This document shows, piece by piece, positions 10,101 through 22,350 of a DNA stretch of 64,000 bases. Origin of the DNA: Gnetum montanum (Eukaryota; Streptophyta; Gnetopsida; Gnetales; Gnetaceae). Positions within the stretch are counted from its first letter, which is position 1. Each line of letters begins with the position of its first letter. The translations under genes were made by a program, and so were the position numbers. The notes below the pieces were generated by a model. The model did not search any database. It was not told where the DNA came from and worked only from the letters and a program-made list of their open reading frames with translations. The DNA lies in contig MNCI01008062.1 in the NCBI GenBank assembly GCA_015680685.1, positions 250,058 to 314,057 on the forward strand, written 5' to 3'.

Positions 10101-13100
10101 GCTAATTTAGTACCTTTGGAAGCTCAAGTTCTTTCATAATTTATTATCTACTACCACAAACTTAAAAACCTTTACCTTATTAGTTTTTCAAAGGTAACTC
10201 TAGAGGACTTCATAGAGAAATGATGGTTTCATCAAGGTTTGGATTGACTTAGCAAACAGAATATATCTTTGATGAGATTTGAGGCAATTTTAATAGCATT
10301 TGCAAAACCTTTAAAACTAGTTCTTTAAAGGCTTTGATCAAATCTAAATGGCTTTAAAAAATAGTTTCATCTCACATATTAGAAATAACCAATTAAAGAA
10401 GAAGCAATTCATCTCTCATCTCAAATTTCTTTGAGACTATAATATATGATAAGTAAAATCTGATTTTGTTCTCAACAGCTAAGAATAGAAACTAGAACAT
10501 GAACAAACATTCCTAGAGAGGAGAGCACTTGTAGACTCTATATCTCTAATCACTATGAAGATGAGCAACATATTCTTCATGATTGCCTTGGTACTCATTT
10601 CTTAAGGACTAAATATGAAAATAACACGGAAATTGAGGTTTTATTACATTTGAAGATCTAAATGATCTATTGGACATGTGTTTCATTTGTATCATGAAAG
10701 TTAAATATCAACATAACAAAGTGGCCAACTAACACTAGATGTAACAAGAAAAGATCATATAGACCTTTTATTGAAATAATATATTTTTGTTTCACATATT
10801 TGGCCTAAGGGAAAATAAGAAAAACATGATGTTCATTCTCAAAATATTCTTCTCTAGGAAGTTACATCCATCTTCTACTTTTATCCTAAGATGATGTCAA
10901 CACAAACAAAGTTTGTTGATGAAAACACAACATTGTTGACAAATGGTAAACTTCCAAGTTTAATCCTTTGGAAATCAAACTTTCAAGCTATCACTTTAGT
11001 TCTTCTAATTCTGGCCTTGTCAAGCAATATGGTTTTTGAATAGGATGGGTTGTTCTAGGCAACAACTCCATTTTGTGGTCTATTGCCCTCCATGCTGAAA
11101 AACTTCCAAGTAGCTTTAGTGACATAACATCATGAAAGTGGCCTACAACCTTTGCAATTCATGGATTGAAGTTTGAATGAGGCTTACTAGCCTCTGCTGA
11201 GTTATCCGCTTGCATGGCCAAGAGGAATCTACTTGTGCAATACAGGCCAAGTGTTTCATAATCATTGGGGCGACAATTTGAGGGATAAACTCTACATCCT
11301 TTCCCACTTGTGCCCCATGAGTCTAAATCAAGCATGGAGAGTTCTCATGGAATATGAAGATCAGGTCTAAATGTGGAGTTATAAAAACCTTTGTCCTATG
11401 TAGGAAATCCTACCCCAAAATGATCTCAAAGGAATTCATGTCACAAATTGAGAAGTCAAGGACTCCATACTAAGAGCCCACTTGGACCAGAACATTTTTG
11501 CTGATACCAACACACCGAAAGGATCAAAACTTTGCAAGTTTACAAGAAGCTTGGACAAGATCCACAACTAGCTATAAGTTCCTTGCCAGTGATGGAATCA
11601 TGTAGTTGTGACTTACCCCATTCTCAATCAAGGCACTAACCTATCTTGATTCCATAGTGACTAGGGCCAATTGTAGCTAGTGCCAATTATCAGGACTAGT
11701 CTCTTGGGAACTTGAGGCTCCTACCTTTTTGGTAACCATATTGGACAACTCCATCGTAACAATGAACCTTTGTTACTCACTAAAGGTGCTACCATCTATA
11801 ATTTGGAGGTATGATTCTAGATGGTACTTCAAAGACATCAGTTGCTTTTGTGGGCCATGTCCCTATCTATTCTTAGTCCTTCTTGAGCTAAGAGGAAAAT
11901 TTCTAGCTAGATGGTTGCCAAGACATAGAAAAAATTAAATTGGTCCTTGAAGGACCCTCTAGAGAGCTATCACTTCTTAACCCAAGTTTGTCATTTGCTT
12001 TTGACATCCTTCTACTTTTGCTGGGAGCTTTGGTTACTCAAAGGGCCTCCTACAAGGCAACTTCCCTATTGGATTGATTTAGATCCATTTTCCCCTTTAG
12101 TAGAACCTACATCCATTTTCTAAGATTGGCAAGATGTATCCTCCTTTCCCTTCCCAAGTTTACCCTTATCTAGCTTTGTAGCCTTCACATCGATGAAGGT
12201 GCCATCTGCTACAATGGCCTTAGGCAAACTATCAATTCCTCGATGGCACAACTTCATTTGCATCCACAATTACAACCCCTTTACAAAATTGAAGGAATGA
12301 TTCCAATCTCCCATATTGGGAATCAACAACATTACCTCTTAGAAGGCATTGATGTAATCCTCCAGCTTACAAGAGTATTTCAATGACTCAAGCTTGGTCA
12401 TGGCTACTCATTCTAAGTTCATTGCATAGAACTATTTAATTAAAGCATCCTTGAATTTTTCCCATGTGTCCTCCATCTCACCTGTAAGTATCCTTCTCTT
12501 GGGCACAAAGAAGGCTGAGCCACCATAGATTTTCACTACTAATCAAGTACTAATATATAGTGGACACCTTTTGTGCAATAGGAATATCCCCCATAGAGAA
12601 ATACATTTCCACATTATGGAGGAAGATATCAATCTTGAGATCACTTCTCTCATCATCATAAGACCCAGGTTCTCTCACTTTAATTCAAGCCACCACCATG
12701 GGCTCTTGTGCAAGGTGTCTTGCCAGGGAGGACTTTAGCATGACATTCTCAATTTTCAATTCAAACATCTCTTAGTTCACCCCAAACAAGGCATCCTTCA
12801 AGAATTTCATCCATGCAACCAAGTCATTAACTAAAGAAGCCTTTGTCTATGTTGCCTCAAAGGATTCAAAGAGATCCCTGTAGAGGTCTAGCACATGATC
12901 TAGATCGCCCTCTAGGATGGCAACATTGGCCTTTGCTAATTTCACCTAATCCTTTGAGCAGAGGTCTAACTTATATTATGGCACGTCCATCTCATTAAGG
13001 ATGTAGTAAATTAACTCCATGCTATTAGGACCAAGGTGACTAGAATCCTCATCAACAACCTTGATATTCTCCCAAAGGTTCTAAAATTGAACCTCCTCCT

Positions 13101-13317
13101 GGCCAAGTTCCACCTTGACCTCCGAGTTGGCATGGTCCTCGACTATTCCACTAGGTCCACCTAGCTTCATCTTCCAAGATGCATCCTCATAAGGTCATCC
13201 ACAATATGAATGAGTGATTAGTAGAAGTTGAAAATGGAAACATCACAAACCAAGTATCCTCTCAATTCTTTTATCAATCTAATTTCAGTTAGCAAGTAAT
13301 GTGAGGCTCTGATACCA
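10101..13317 (-). mobile_element. Decayed Ty3/gypsy (chromovirus-like) internal region
   Basis: Read on the minus strand from the primer site leftwards. Gag remnants near 12700-12550 include YDDERSDLKIDIFLHNVEMY followed by an LWW motif, the pattern of plant chromovirus gag. Protease remnants near 11660 include ALIENGVSHNYM, corresponding to the usual ALIDSGASHNFI with the catalytic DSG lost, followed near 11430-11340 by ILG.DFLHRTKVFITPHLDL. Sequence further left has no clear reverse transcriptase, so much of pol is deleted or unrecognisable. Stops occur throughout. The left boundary is uncertain. Confidence 0.65.
13305..13317 (-). other. Primer-binding site, tRNA-Met type
   Basis: On the minus strand this reads TGGTATCAGAGCC, the classic site complementary to initiator tRNA-Met, two bases from the LTR end at 13320. 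It anchors the orientation of the element. Confidence 0.9.
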
Positions 13318-13319
13318 TT

Positions 13320-14742
13320 TGTAACAACATTGTTTCTGACACATTGTCTGGCACCTCATGAGTCCTTAAACAAGTTCAAATGTGGGATAGAACTTAAGAG
13401 TATTATGCCTTAATTATCAACAACCTAAAACACATGCTAAACAATAACTTGTTAATGTTAGCATATGACCTAAGTGATATTTGTAAACAGCACTAACAAT
13501 TTAAGCTAGATAGCATTCCCTTTCTTCACTCATGTGGACACTAAGAAGACTATTAACTGAACCCTCCAGATTCATCATTGCATTCTAGTAGTTGATGTTG
13601 GGCCCTAATGAGCATACACAACATCTCATAACATATCCCATGACACACCCAGCTTCAACCCTAATGTAGAGTTGAACTACATAACCCTCCTACATAACAT
13701 CCTACTAAGTGGGATACTGAGGAAGGTCATAGCCTCTTCTTAGTAGTGCATGAAACTATCATGCCACTATGGTTTTGAAGACATGATGAGTGAAATATTT
13801 AACTGCTAGGGTTAATGATCTTAAAGCTCATTATTAAACTCAACCATCTCCCCAAGATCTGGACTCTTTGTAGCAACCAACACCCAAGCTAGGAATGATA
13901 CTATTTAGGACTTAGTATGCCCATGCTTCTATACCTTACCTAAGATGTACAACTCATAGAAGGATTCATAAGTGATTTGTCATAGTAACACAAGAGGACA
14001 CACTAACCTCTTCAAAATAATGATTCCAAGACATCCAAGAAATTCTACAAATTCAAAAATTTGAAAATCAAGATCAATGCATCAATGACTAGAATTCCAG
14101 TCATAACTTATAAAAGGCTTAGACCAAAATTAGAGATGTCTCATGGGATAATAAGAGAAATATATAATCTAAGATTCCTTTAAAAATTTCATCAAATAAT
14201 TTGCATGAAAGCAAAACAAAATTCTTGTTGACTAAATTACAATGAAAGATAAATAAGAAAACATCTAATCTAATCTCATATATGTTATAATTGATGAAAT
14301 GACTATTTGAAGTTAAATTCTAAGAAATTTGGTGAAAACCTAATGAAAATAATGAGATCAATAGTTTGAAGTATTAATAACTATTAGTTTTCTAAATGAT
14401 GCAAAATTTTAATTATAAATGCAAGAAATGTTGATGTTGATGAGAGAGCTTGGTAATGTTGATGAAATAGTGCTGAAGATGCTAATAGCTTGATGAAGTT
14501 GAGGAATTTGATACTAAAACAAACTTGGTAAAAATAATATTGAATAATAACTAATAATTTAAACTTAAGGAAGATGAAAAGAGAGAGTAATGAGACTTAA
14601 ACAATTCCTAGTCAAACTTTATTATCAAAAGATAAAGATAATTACAACATGGTATGGCCTTGGAATATATAGAAAATGATTGAAGCCATACTAGAGGACA
14701 CTGAAGTATCATTCACTAACATAAAAAAGAATAAAGTTTGGG
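13320..14742 (-). mobile_element. 5' LTR (partial) of the minus-strand gypsy element
   Basis: Begins TGTAACAAC on the plus strand (LTR end GTTGTTACA on its own strand) next to the primer site. A TATA-like CTATATATTCC lies near 14670 on the minus strand. The right edge is cut by the Athila-like LTR starting at 14743, so the true LTR start is not present; no matching 3' LTR was found. Confidence 0.6.
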
Positions 14743-15758
14743 TGATGAAGCATCAAAGTCTTATGTCAATAGGCCCCCATCAACGTGGCCTCATCGACGA
14801 GTCCCCATCCACATGGCCTTATTGATGAGTCCCCATTGACAAGGTGTTGCCCTGTCAACGAGGTCATGTCAGCATAGCATTTGCTACATTTATGAGGCCC
14901 TATTGACACAACTCCATAATAAACCCCATCAACATGGCCCCATCGACAAGGTTGCATCGACGTAGTGTTTTTTTTATTTATGAGGCCCAGTCAACATAGC
15001 TCTACAATAAAGTCTATAAATAGGTGTTCATCTACCATGTTTATGAATGTCTTATCATAGTTGTAGTACAGCTCTTGCAATTTTGTCATTTGAAAGTTAG
15101 AATATTTTTTTGAGTGCTCATAGTAGGAGTCAAAAAGTGTACAAATTTTTGTTCAAGCATAGATGTACTTAAGCACACTAATGTGAATGGCAATAAAGAC
15201 AAGCCTTTTGATTAAACTTTGTAGCACTTGGAAGATATTAATGATTTATTTTTGCATTTACTGTTTTCATTAATTATGCAATTAATTAAGATAAGTAAGG
15301 ATTTAATTAATTAACTAATTAAGCTAAATAGATTAAACACATAAGTATGACCACTTCGAGCATAACATACAGCACTTGGTAATCCCAACAATGCTTAACA
15401 TTTGGTAACCCAACAGTGTTGTATGCATTCAGGATGTGTGCAAAACGGGAGACCGAATGCTTATGTTAGAATAGTTAGTTACTAATTATCAATAAAATTG
15501 GTTAATAAATTGAGGTTCAACTTGTTATCAATCGTAGGAAAATAAAATATAAAATAATAAAAATCATGTGCCCCAATTACACTTCACCATACAACTAAGT
15601 TGCACAAGTGTAGTTGGGAAGACAATGATAGTCACACTTAGATTTCACTTCCTAAAACCAGTGTACTTAGGAACTTAAGGTCTACAAAATTAAATTGAAT
15701 TGCATGTGAACACTTGTAATTTGTATGGTTGAATGTAGGGTATACTTGTCGCTCATCA
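14743..15758 (+). repeat. 5' LTR of Athila-like element 1
   Basis: Starts TGATGAAGCATC and ends CTCATCA, the same termini as the LTRs of element 2. The U3 part (14765-15000) is a degenerate array of CATCAACATGGCC-type units; a CTATAAATAG TATA box lies at 15015 and AATGGCAATAAAGACAAGCC near 15190 is shared with element 2. Confidence 0.85.
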
Positions 15759-15777
15759 TTAGCGCCATTGCTAGGGA
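15759..15777 (+). other. Primer-binding site of element 1
   Basis: TTAGCGCCATTGCTAGGGA differs only by transitions from TTGGCGCCGTTGCCGGGGA, which is complementary to the 3' end of plant tRNA-Asp and typical of Athila elements. Confidence 0.8.
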
Positions 15778-15920
15778 CCTTTAGTTTGTTATGTGCACTA
15801 TCTAAGACTTAGTGAAAAATTATTTAACATCATTGGAATGAACCCTAAGTCATATCATACATCAAAATAACTACAACAATTGTAAGAAAGCACATTCCAT
15901 TTCTTGTCTTCTAATACAAG

Positions 15921-18370
15921 ATGTCTTCTTCTCACAGGAGTGATTTTCTACCCAAGTCTAATAAAGTAAACCAGCAAGTGCCCTAGTAATACAGAGTGAT
16001 ATATGCTCATCCTGATAAGTATATACCCAATTACACCTTTGTCCTACACCAAGATGAACAATTGTGGTGGTGTTATATGGAAGGAAACATTGCTTCTCAG
16101 TCAATCCATTCTTGTGATGCTCCACCAAACTCTTATGCAGTTGGGCATCCAAGGACTTCATGCTAAATATCTTATGTAGGATAGTGATGGTAAGGATTAT
16201 CACCCCACCAATTCACAATGTCTAAGGGATCGATAGCTAGAGTAATGTTATGAGTCTATGAAGGGGAAGCCATCCAATGATTCCCCATTCCTGATGTATC
16301 AAAAACATGGTGGACAACCCTTCTCTTAATGTTTTTCATATAGAGAGACTTCTCTCTTTGACTTCGGTGACAATCCATGATACATAATCCTAGTTCTGGC
16401 AAGAATGGATCCCATGACAAAGGGGAGTCCAAGAAGAAGAGTCATAGCAAGGATGTGGGCAAGAAACATGATCATGATCATGGCTATGACCACCAAAGAG
16501 GGGATGGTAGGAACCATGATGGTGCTAGTACTCCTTCCTCTTCACCTTCATCATCATCTTCTTCCTCTTCTAGCTCTAAGTGCAACAGTAGGGGAGATGA
16601 TCGTCATGGAGGTGACTAACGAGATTGAGATGATCATAAGGATCAACGAGAAAGTCAAGATCTAGGGTGTAGGCATTCAAGAGAGGTCCATAACCATGAG
16701 AGAAGGGGTAGCAAAGGGCATTGTAGGCACCAGGTTCATGGTTACGATGAGCCTTTTCTCATCATCCAAAGCATGCTAAACATCGTAGAGGTAGTGAGAA
16801 TTCTAATAAGGCATGTGAAAGATAGAAGGATCAAGTGATTAGATATGAACAACACTTTCAAGTTTGATGGGGGATATGAAAACCATCTTCAAGCTTTTCA
16901 CAAGGCTTGTGCCTCACAAAACATAGAAAATGACTAGAAAAAGCTTAAGTTATTTCCCAGGACACTCACCAAAGAAGCAAAAAGCTAGTACTAATCCTTG
17001 AAGCTGGAATTAATCCATAGATGGAGTACGATGCTCGAACTATTCAATGAAAAGCATTAAACATACTCCCGAGTGTCCAATCTAAGAAGGTAGATCCAAG
17101 GTCGGAAGCAAGGAACACATAATTCCTTGGATTTCGTCATGGGTAGATATTATTCCTTATTACATCTATGCCCTAGCCATAGTTTATCTCAAAAGAAACA
17201 ACCTCGCCACATCATAGATGGGCTTCACTCTAAAACAAGGAGAACTCTTGGGATCTATGCCAAAGGAAGATTGTTAGAATTAAGAGTCCATCAAATCCAA
17301 AGGCTGATTAAGCAAGTAGAAAAAGAAGAGGGAATATGACCAAGATCCTTCCATTCATAAGAGGGAGGTTCAATTTTGTGATAGTGAGGAGGAATCACCA
17401 CTTGATGATGTGGTAAACCAGAAAACCTTGCCAATTCAAAAATTCACCTCTAACATTTTGGCTAAGGTAGATCAATTTTGGGACTCTATGAATAGTAAAT
17501 TTCAAGCTATTCTAAAAGTAGCTAAAGAATCTAAAAAACAAAGTAGTGATCATGACTGTAGGAGGTGAAAGGAAGCTAAACATGTCAATCAAAGGGGTAA
17601 GGGTAAGATTGATAGTGGAGGAAGGTTCAAAAACTAAATCAAATGATGATGGTTGGTATGACATCTACCAATATGAACATCCTAAGGGATGTTGCCCCAT
17701 TGTGTCACACTTACAGGAGTCTAGGGTGTATGCTCTGAATCCAAGAATAGGAAAATGAAAAACACCAAGAATATTGCCTTATCCTCAAGGCAATACCAAG
17801 TAGTTCCATCAACAATAATACTATTATCCAAGTGAAACTCCATCACAACCATACAATTAGTATCAATAGTGGTAGCAACCATAATCATGGGTGTTAGCAC
17901 CACCAAGGTAGCAGCACCCTTATAGACAACTTGATCCATATGGGTATTACGTTCAACAACCCATGTCTCCACATGACTCTTCTAGTTACATTTCTCCTTT
18001 CCAACATTACTACTATCCTTCTAAATACAATAGAACTCATTCTCCACATACTAGGAGGGATACCACATTCCATCCTTATCCTCCTCCTATTTCTACACAT
18101 GTTTCTGCACCCTCAACGTAGCTACTGCCTACTCCATCCATGCATGATGAACTTCCAACCCTGCCATAGCAACACAAGCTACTAGGGTCGTCAATCTAAA
18201 CTCAGTTAATCAATCAAGTGGTTTAGAATGTTATGCTTGTAAAAATCATTTTTTCAACCAAATAGCCCTACTAAGCCCTCACAAACTCAGGCGATTGCTC
18301 ATCTTGCTCCTTCCTCATTCTCTATAAACCATTCCATCAAGAGGCCTTCAAACCAAATACCACCTAAAAT
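15921..18370 (+). pseudogene. gag of Athila-like element 1 (broken)
   Basis: Starts MSSSH like the gag of element 2. An early YIPNYTFVLHQDEQL block is shared by all three copies. It is followed by a low-complexity stretch (16377-16619) rich in His/Asp (KKHDHDHGYDH) and a run of ten serines, a helical capsid-like part near 16850-17330 (QRLIKQVEKEEG), and the block YQYEHPKGCC near 17680, corresponding to a putative zinc-knuckle in element 2 but with the first two cysteines replaced or lost. Many stops and frameshifts. Confidence 0.75.
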
Positions 18371-18380
18371 CCATATTGTT

Positions 18381-20269
18381 ATGCTCACTCATGTCATATA
18401 TGATTGGATCCAGCTTCTCAACCTTTCCAAAAAATTAGTTGATCTTGGGAGTCCTCTTATCTATTTACAAATTGCTGGGAATGAACCATGTAAAGCTCTT
18501 TTTGATTCAAGTTCCAATGTTAACTTGATTTCTCATGAGGTGTATGCTACCCAGAACATGCTGCCTCTCAAGAAGAACAATATCAAATTAAAATTGGCAT
18601 ACCAGTCCATTATTTTTTCATTGGGATTGGTAGAAGACACTATAACCACTTTCTGTAGGTGGTCTTATCCTGCTAATTTCCTAGTAATCAAGGTTAAGAA
18701 CTATAAGGAGGAATTTCCAATAATTATGGAAATGGCATGGCTAAGCACTATTTATGCAAGGATGGGTGTCAGAGATCTTTCCCTAGAGATATCTAAGGAA
18801 AATGAATTTGGAAAGATCAAGAAGAAGTAAGTTCCATGCATCGTGTATAGTGATACAAGGTGAAATTGTGTGCAGAAACTTTGGTCCATGAGACAAAAAT
18901 TTATTTCTTCATGTAGGTAGTTTGCACATGAAGCAATTATTCAAAGGTATTTGTGCACAAGAGCCACAAAACAAGAGGGCACCTAATGGCTGACCACTAA
19001 TTCTGAAAGCAACACAATGTGTTGGAACCTATTGAAAGCCTAACATATGCTTATGCCACAAGCATGGATGAACTAGAGTAAGTTCATCACCAACTCTCTG
19101 ATAATGAAAACAATGATACCAATTAGGGAGAGTTGGAAATACCTAAAAATTTTAAACATGAGCCCCTAGAGTTGAAAACTCTACTTGCTAGCCTAGAATA
19201 TGCATTCTTAAAAAATGTCAAGCTAGTCATACTTAATGTCAAACTTACTCCCGAACAAAAAGCAAAACTATTGAAAGTGGTTAATAGATGGCCAACAAAC
19301 TTGCTTAGTCATATCCTAAAATTACTAGAATTGATCCATGGATATGCTAGAACCATATTTATATTGATCCATCCATGAAACCAAGGAGGTAACCACAATG
19401 ATGGTTGAACCAAAAATTGAAGTAGATTGTCAAAGATGAGATTAAGAAACTCCTCAAGATAGGGTTCATCTATCCCATTGTAGATAGCAAGTGGGTCAGC
19501 CCACTCATGATAGTGCCAAAGAGAGGTGGCAAATGATGGATTTGTATTAACTTTAGGTTGTTGAACATGAAAACATTCAAAGATCATTTTTTATTGTCAT
19601 TCATTGATCAGGTATTGGACTCTATATCTAGGCATTGCTATTACAGTTTTCTAAATGGTTATAGTGGCTATAACCAAATCTAGATTGCATTGAAAGACTA
19701 GGCCAAAACAACATTCATGAGTCCCAAGGGGATCTTTTCATATCCCAAGATGCCTCTTGGTCTATGCAATGCTCATGCCACTTTCCAATGCCTAGTCTTA
19801 AGCATCTTTCAGCAGTAAATCAATAGTGTAGTAGAATTCTTTATGGATAACTTCTCCACTTATGATGCTACATGCAAGCAAGCCTTGGATCACCTTCAGC
19901 AAGTACTCAAAAGATGTGTAGAAACAAAGCTGCAACTCAATTGGTAAAAGAGTCATCTCATAGTCTAAGAAGGCATTGTGGGGCACAAAATTCTGCAGGA
20001 AGGGATTGGGATAGACCTTGAAAAAATAAGGGTCATCCAAGGAATCACCCGTCAACCAAAGACTATAAAAGATGTTCAATCATTCCTTAAACATATTGGT
20101 TACTAGTAGTGTTTTATAGAGAACTTCTCTAAAATCACAAAACCATTGGTCAAAATAACAAAGAAGGATGCTCCATTTGTTTAGACCAAGAAGTGTGAAT
20201 ATGCATTTCAATAGCTAAAGGAAAAAATCATAGAAACTTCAATTCTACAAGGACCAAATTGGTCCAAAC
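18381..20269 (+). pseudogene. pol of Athila-like element 1: protease and reverse transcriptase (broken)
   Basis: Protease block at 18381-18830 (149 codons open): KALFDSSSNVNLIS replaces the Athila-type active site KALLDLGSGVNLIS, so the catalytic Asp is kept but the following residues are changed. RT follows at 19133-20269 with FIYPIVDSKWVSP, FLNGYSGYNQI, MPLGLCNAHATFQ and FFMDNFSTY near 19842, where the second catalytic Asp of FMDD is Asn. In-frame stops (for example after SGYNQI) show it is dead. The frame ends inside the start of RNase H at 20269. Confidence 0.85.
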
Positions 20270-22001
20270 TGTTGGCAACCATTTGGGACATGACTGTCAA
20301 CGAGTGTCCTTGAACAGGATTTAGGTGCCTGCTGGTCTCTGGCAACACCAAGGACTAGATACCTCCAAATAAACTCAGTAGTTAATGTGAGTATGTGTAT
20401 GTGCTGTTGCGGCGTGTGGTTGTGTAAAATGTAACAATTGCATTGTGTGTGAACTACAAATGACTTACTTTAAAGAGATTCAGCCAACTTTGCCAAGTAC
20501 TGTGAGTTCTTGAAAATTTTCTATTTTGTTCAACTACCTAGTCTACGCGGTCCTTATAATACCTACTTGTAACAAATAAAATTTTGCAAAAACATTTGAG
20601 CACAACTCTGCAATCTACTCCTAATTTTCCCCAGAGAAAGAGATAGTTCCACAAGAAAACTAGAAATAGAGCAAGATTTAATGGAAATAAGCAGAAAAGA
20701 AAAGAAAGAAAATTTGTGTTGATCTCAAATATTTAAACAAGGTAAAATGACATGAGTAAACACTTCGCAATAAAGCTATCCCAAATTCAATATCTACGAA
20801 TTGTTCAAACTTCCAAGGCTCAAACAAGCAATATCTTCAAGACAATCCTACTATGCTACCAAAAATTGCTGCGTAAACTACCACGTACGAGACTCCATTT
20901 TGACTAGATAATAGATGTCAACGATTGCATTCAAACAGAACCTTTAAAAGACTTGGCAATTTCTGATTGAAAAACCACGAGAATTCACTTTAAAGATAAA
21001 AAGAAGCTATTCTGGTCCCATCAAAATACCAAAGATTTTCTGAACCCTCTCGACTACTGAATTGTTCAATGGCGTGACTACAAACAGAGGCTCTCTTACA
21101 ACAATCCGAGTAGCAGTTCCCATATGTTGCACAATAACAAAATTTACTACTAAAATGCTCTTAAGGCTTTTAAACACAAGTGCTTCTATGGCAAAATTTT
21201 AACAGAAATTTCTATCGGGCAACAAGAACAATAAGAACAATCTAAAAATCCCAAAATTACTTGCCAAGGATGATACTATCTAAACCACTAGCTAAACAAT
21301 TTAAACAAAACAAAAAATGAAATGCATAACTCACAGGACCATGATAAAGAGGCTGAAATCTTTTCTTTAGCAAGCCATCTTTCAAGAAATCTACTTTACA
21401 AATCATCCAAGTGTGATGTATGAGACCCCTTGTGATATGTGAAGTCCTCCCTGACCCCTGAAGCCTTTTTATAGGGTTCCAAGGTAGGTAGGGAAGTTAC
21501 ATATTAAAAATATCTCATCTAACTTCTCTCCCAAGTAACCTGGCCAACCAATTAGGAGATTACTTGCCCAACAAGTTAGGAGGTTACTTGCCCAACAAGT
21601 TAGGTAAGTTACAACAATTTTGGGTGGTTTCAACCACAAAAGAGATAAAAATGCTACAATGGACAAGTGTCCTATTCAATTGTCAAGTGTCTTCCGTTAA
21701 TTGCCAAGTGTCTTCACTCAGTTGCCAAGTGGTCACCATGGAGAGAAACAAGTTGCAGTTGACACGTGTCCCATGCAGTTGACAAGTGGCCTTTTTAATT
21801 GACAAGTGGCCCATTTTGGAGAAAGAAAAAGGTTGTAGTTGACAAGTGTCTTTTGTAGTGGTTACAAACATTTAGAAAATTAGTTGTAACTACCATAGGA
21901 GGTTATGACTTCTATAAGAAGTTATTATCATTATAAAAATACAAAAGTCACTTGTTACATATATATATATTATATATTTATTAAGATCTATTGAGGAGTC
22001 A
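20270..22001 (-). mobile_element. Probable minus-strand LTR inserted in Athila-like element 1
   Basis: Begins TGTTGGCAACC at 20270 and ends GAGGAGTCA at 22001, so it has TG...CA ends. A minus-strand TATA box (CCTATAAAAAGGC) lies near 21470. To its right, on the minus strand, TTAGGGGGCAAAGATA could be a polypurine tract, making this the 3' LTR of a minus-strand element whose interior extends right of 22001. No second LTR or duplicated target site was found, so identity of the element is open. Confidence 0.5.
21535..21855. repeat. Cluster of short tandem repeats in the LTR U3 region
   Basis: Two copies of TTACTTGCCCAACAAGTTAG (21563, 21587) followed by about eight degenerate units of TTGACAAGTGTC/TTGCCAAGTGTC between 21678 and 21852. 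Units contain TTGAC, the core recognised by plant WRKY factors; whether this matters is unknown. Confidence 0.8.
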
Positions 22002-22027
22002 TATCTTTGCCCCCTAATTTGATAAAA

Positions 22028-22246
22028 TTAATCCATATTCCAGACCACGTGAGGAGTCAAAATACCGTTAAAAATATCAAATTCTTCCATATTCTTTGAA
22101 ACCGTAACCCTAAAATGTTGTAGAGGCTTGCCATTTCTTAGCAAGAAAAATGTAGAAAGGATTATCTCCTCGTCTTCACTCCTAGTCGCTGTGTAGATCT
22201 CGTCCTCTGTCGCAGTAATGTTAACGATTACACAGATGAAGGCCAT
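22028..22246 (-). CDS. Hypothetical 72-residue ORF beside the minus-strand LTR
   Basis: Open from MAFICVIVNITAT to PHVVWNMD. It has a hydrophobic start and a mixed charged middle (ATRSEDEEI). It ends 27 bases before the presumed LTR edge, a position where the last part of a retroelement ORF or a captured host fragment would sit. I do not recognise the family. It could be chance, though its composition is less AT-biased than the flanks. Confidence 0.3.
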   Translation of the reverse strand: MAFICVIVNITATEDEIYTATRSEDEEIILSTFFLLRNGKPLQHFRVTVSKNMEEFDIFNGILTPHVVWNMD

Positions 22247-22258
22247 CTGGAAGAGGAA

Positions 22259-22350
22259 TTCCAGAGAATGAAGATTGGAGTAGCGTTTTTTGATAGATTG
22301 GATTACAGATTCCAGAGAATTGAATTACTATATTTTTTGATAGATTGGAA
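22259..22350. repeat. Short tandem duplication
   Basis: ATTCCAGAGAAT...TTTTTTGATAGATTGGA occurs twice in a row with a period near 50 bases (22259 and 22309). Confidence 0.75.

Larger units (their letters stand above)
14743..20269 (+). mobile_element. Athila-like Ty3/gypsy retrotransposon 1, interrupted
   Basis: Order is 5' LTR, tRNA-Asp-type primer site, gag, protease, reverse transcriptase; the element stops abruptly at 20270 where another LTR begins. RNase H, integrase and a 3' LTR are not found in the window. It is a close relative of the complete element at 27645-38574, and its protease and RT align block by block with that copy. All reading frames are broken. Confidence 0.85.

Noticed and set aside
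14766-14957. A 63-codon minus-strand ORF and possible CRISPR-like repeat
   Set aside because: It is the degenerate U3 repeat array of an LTR; unit spacing is irregular and the host is a plant.
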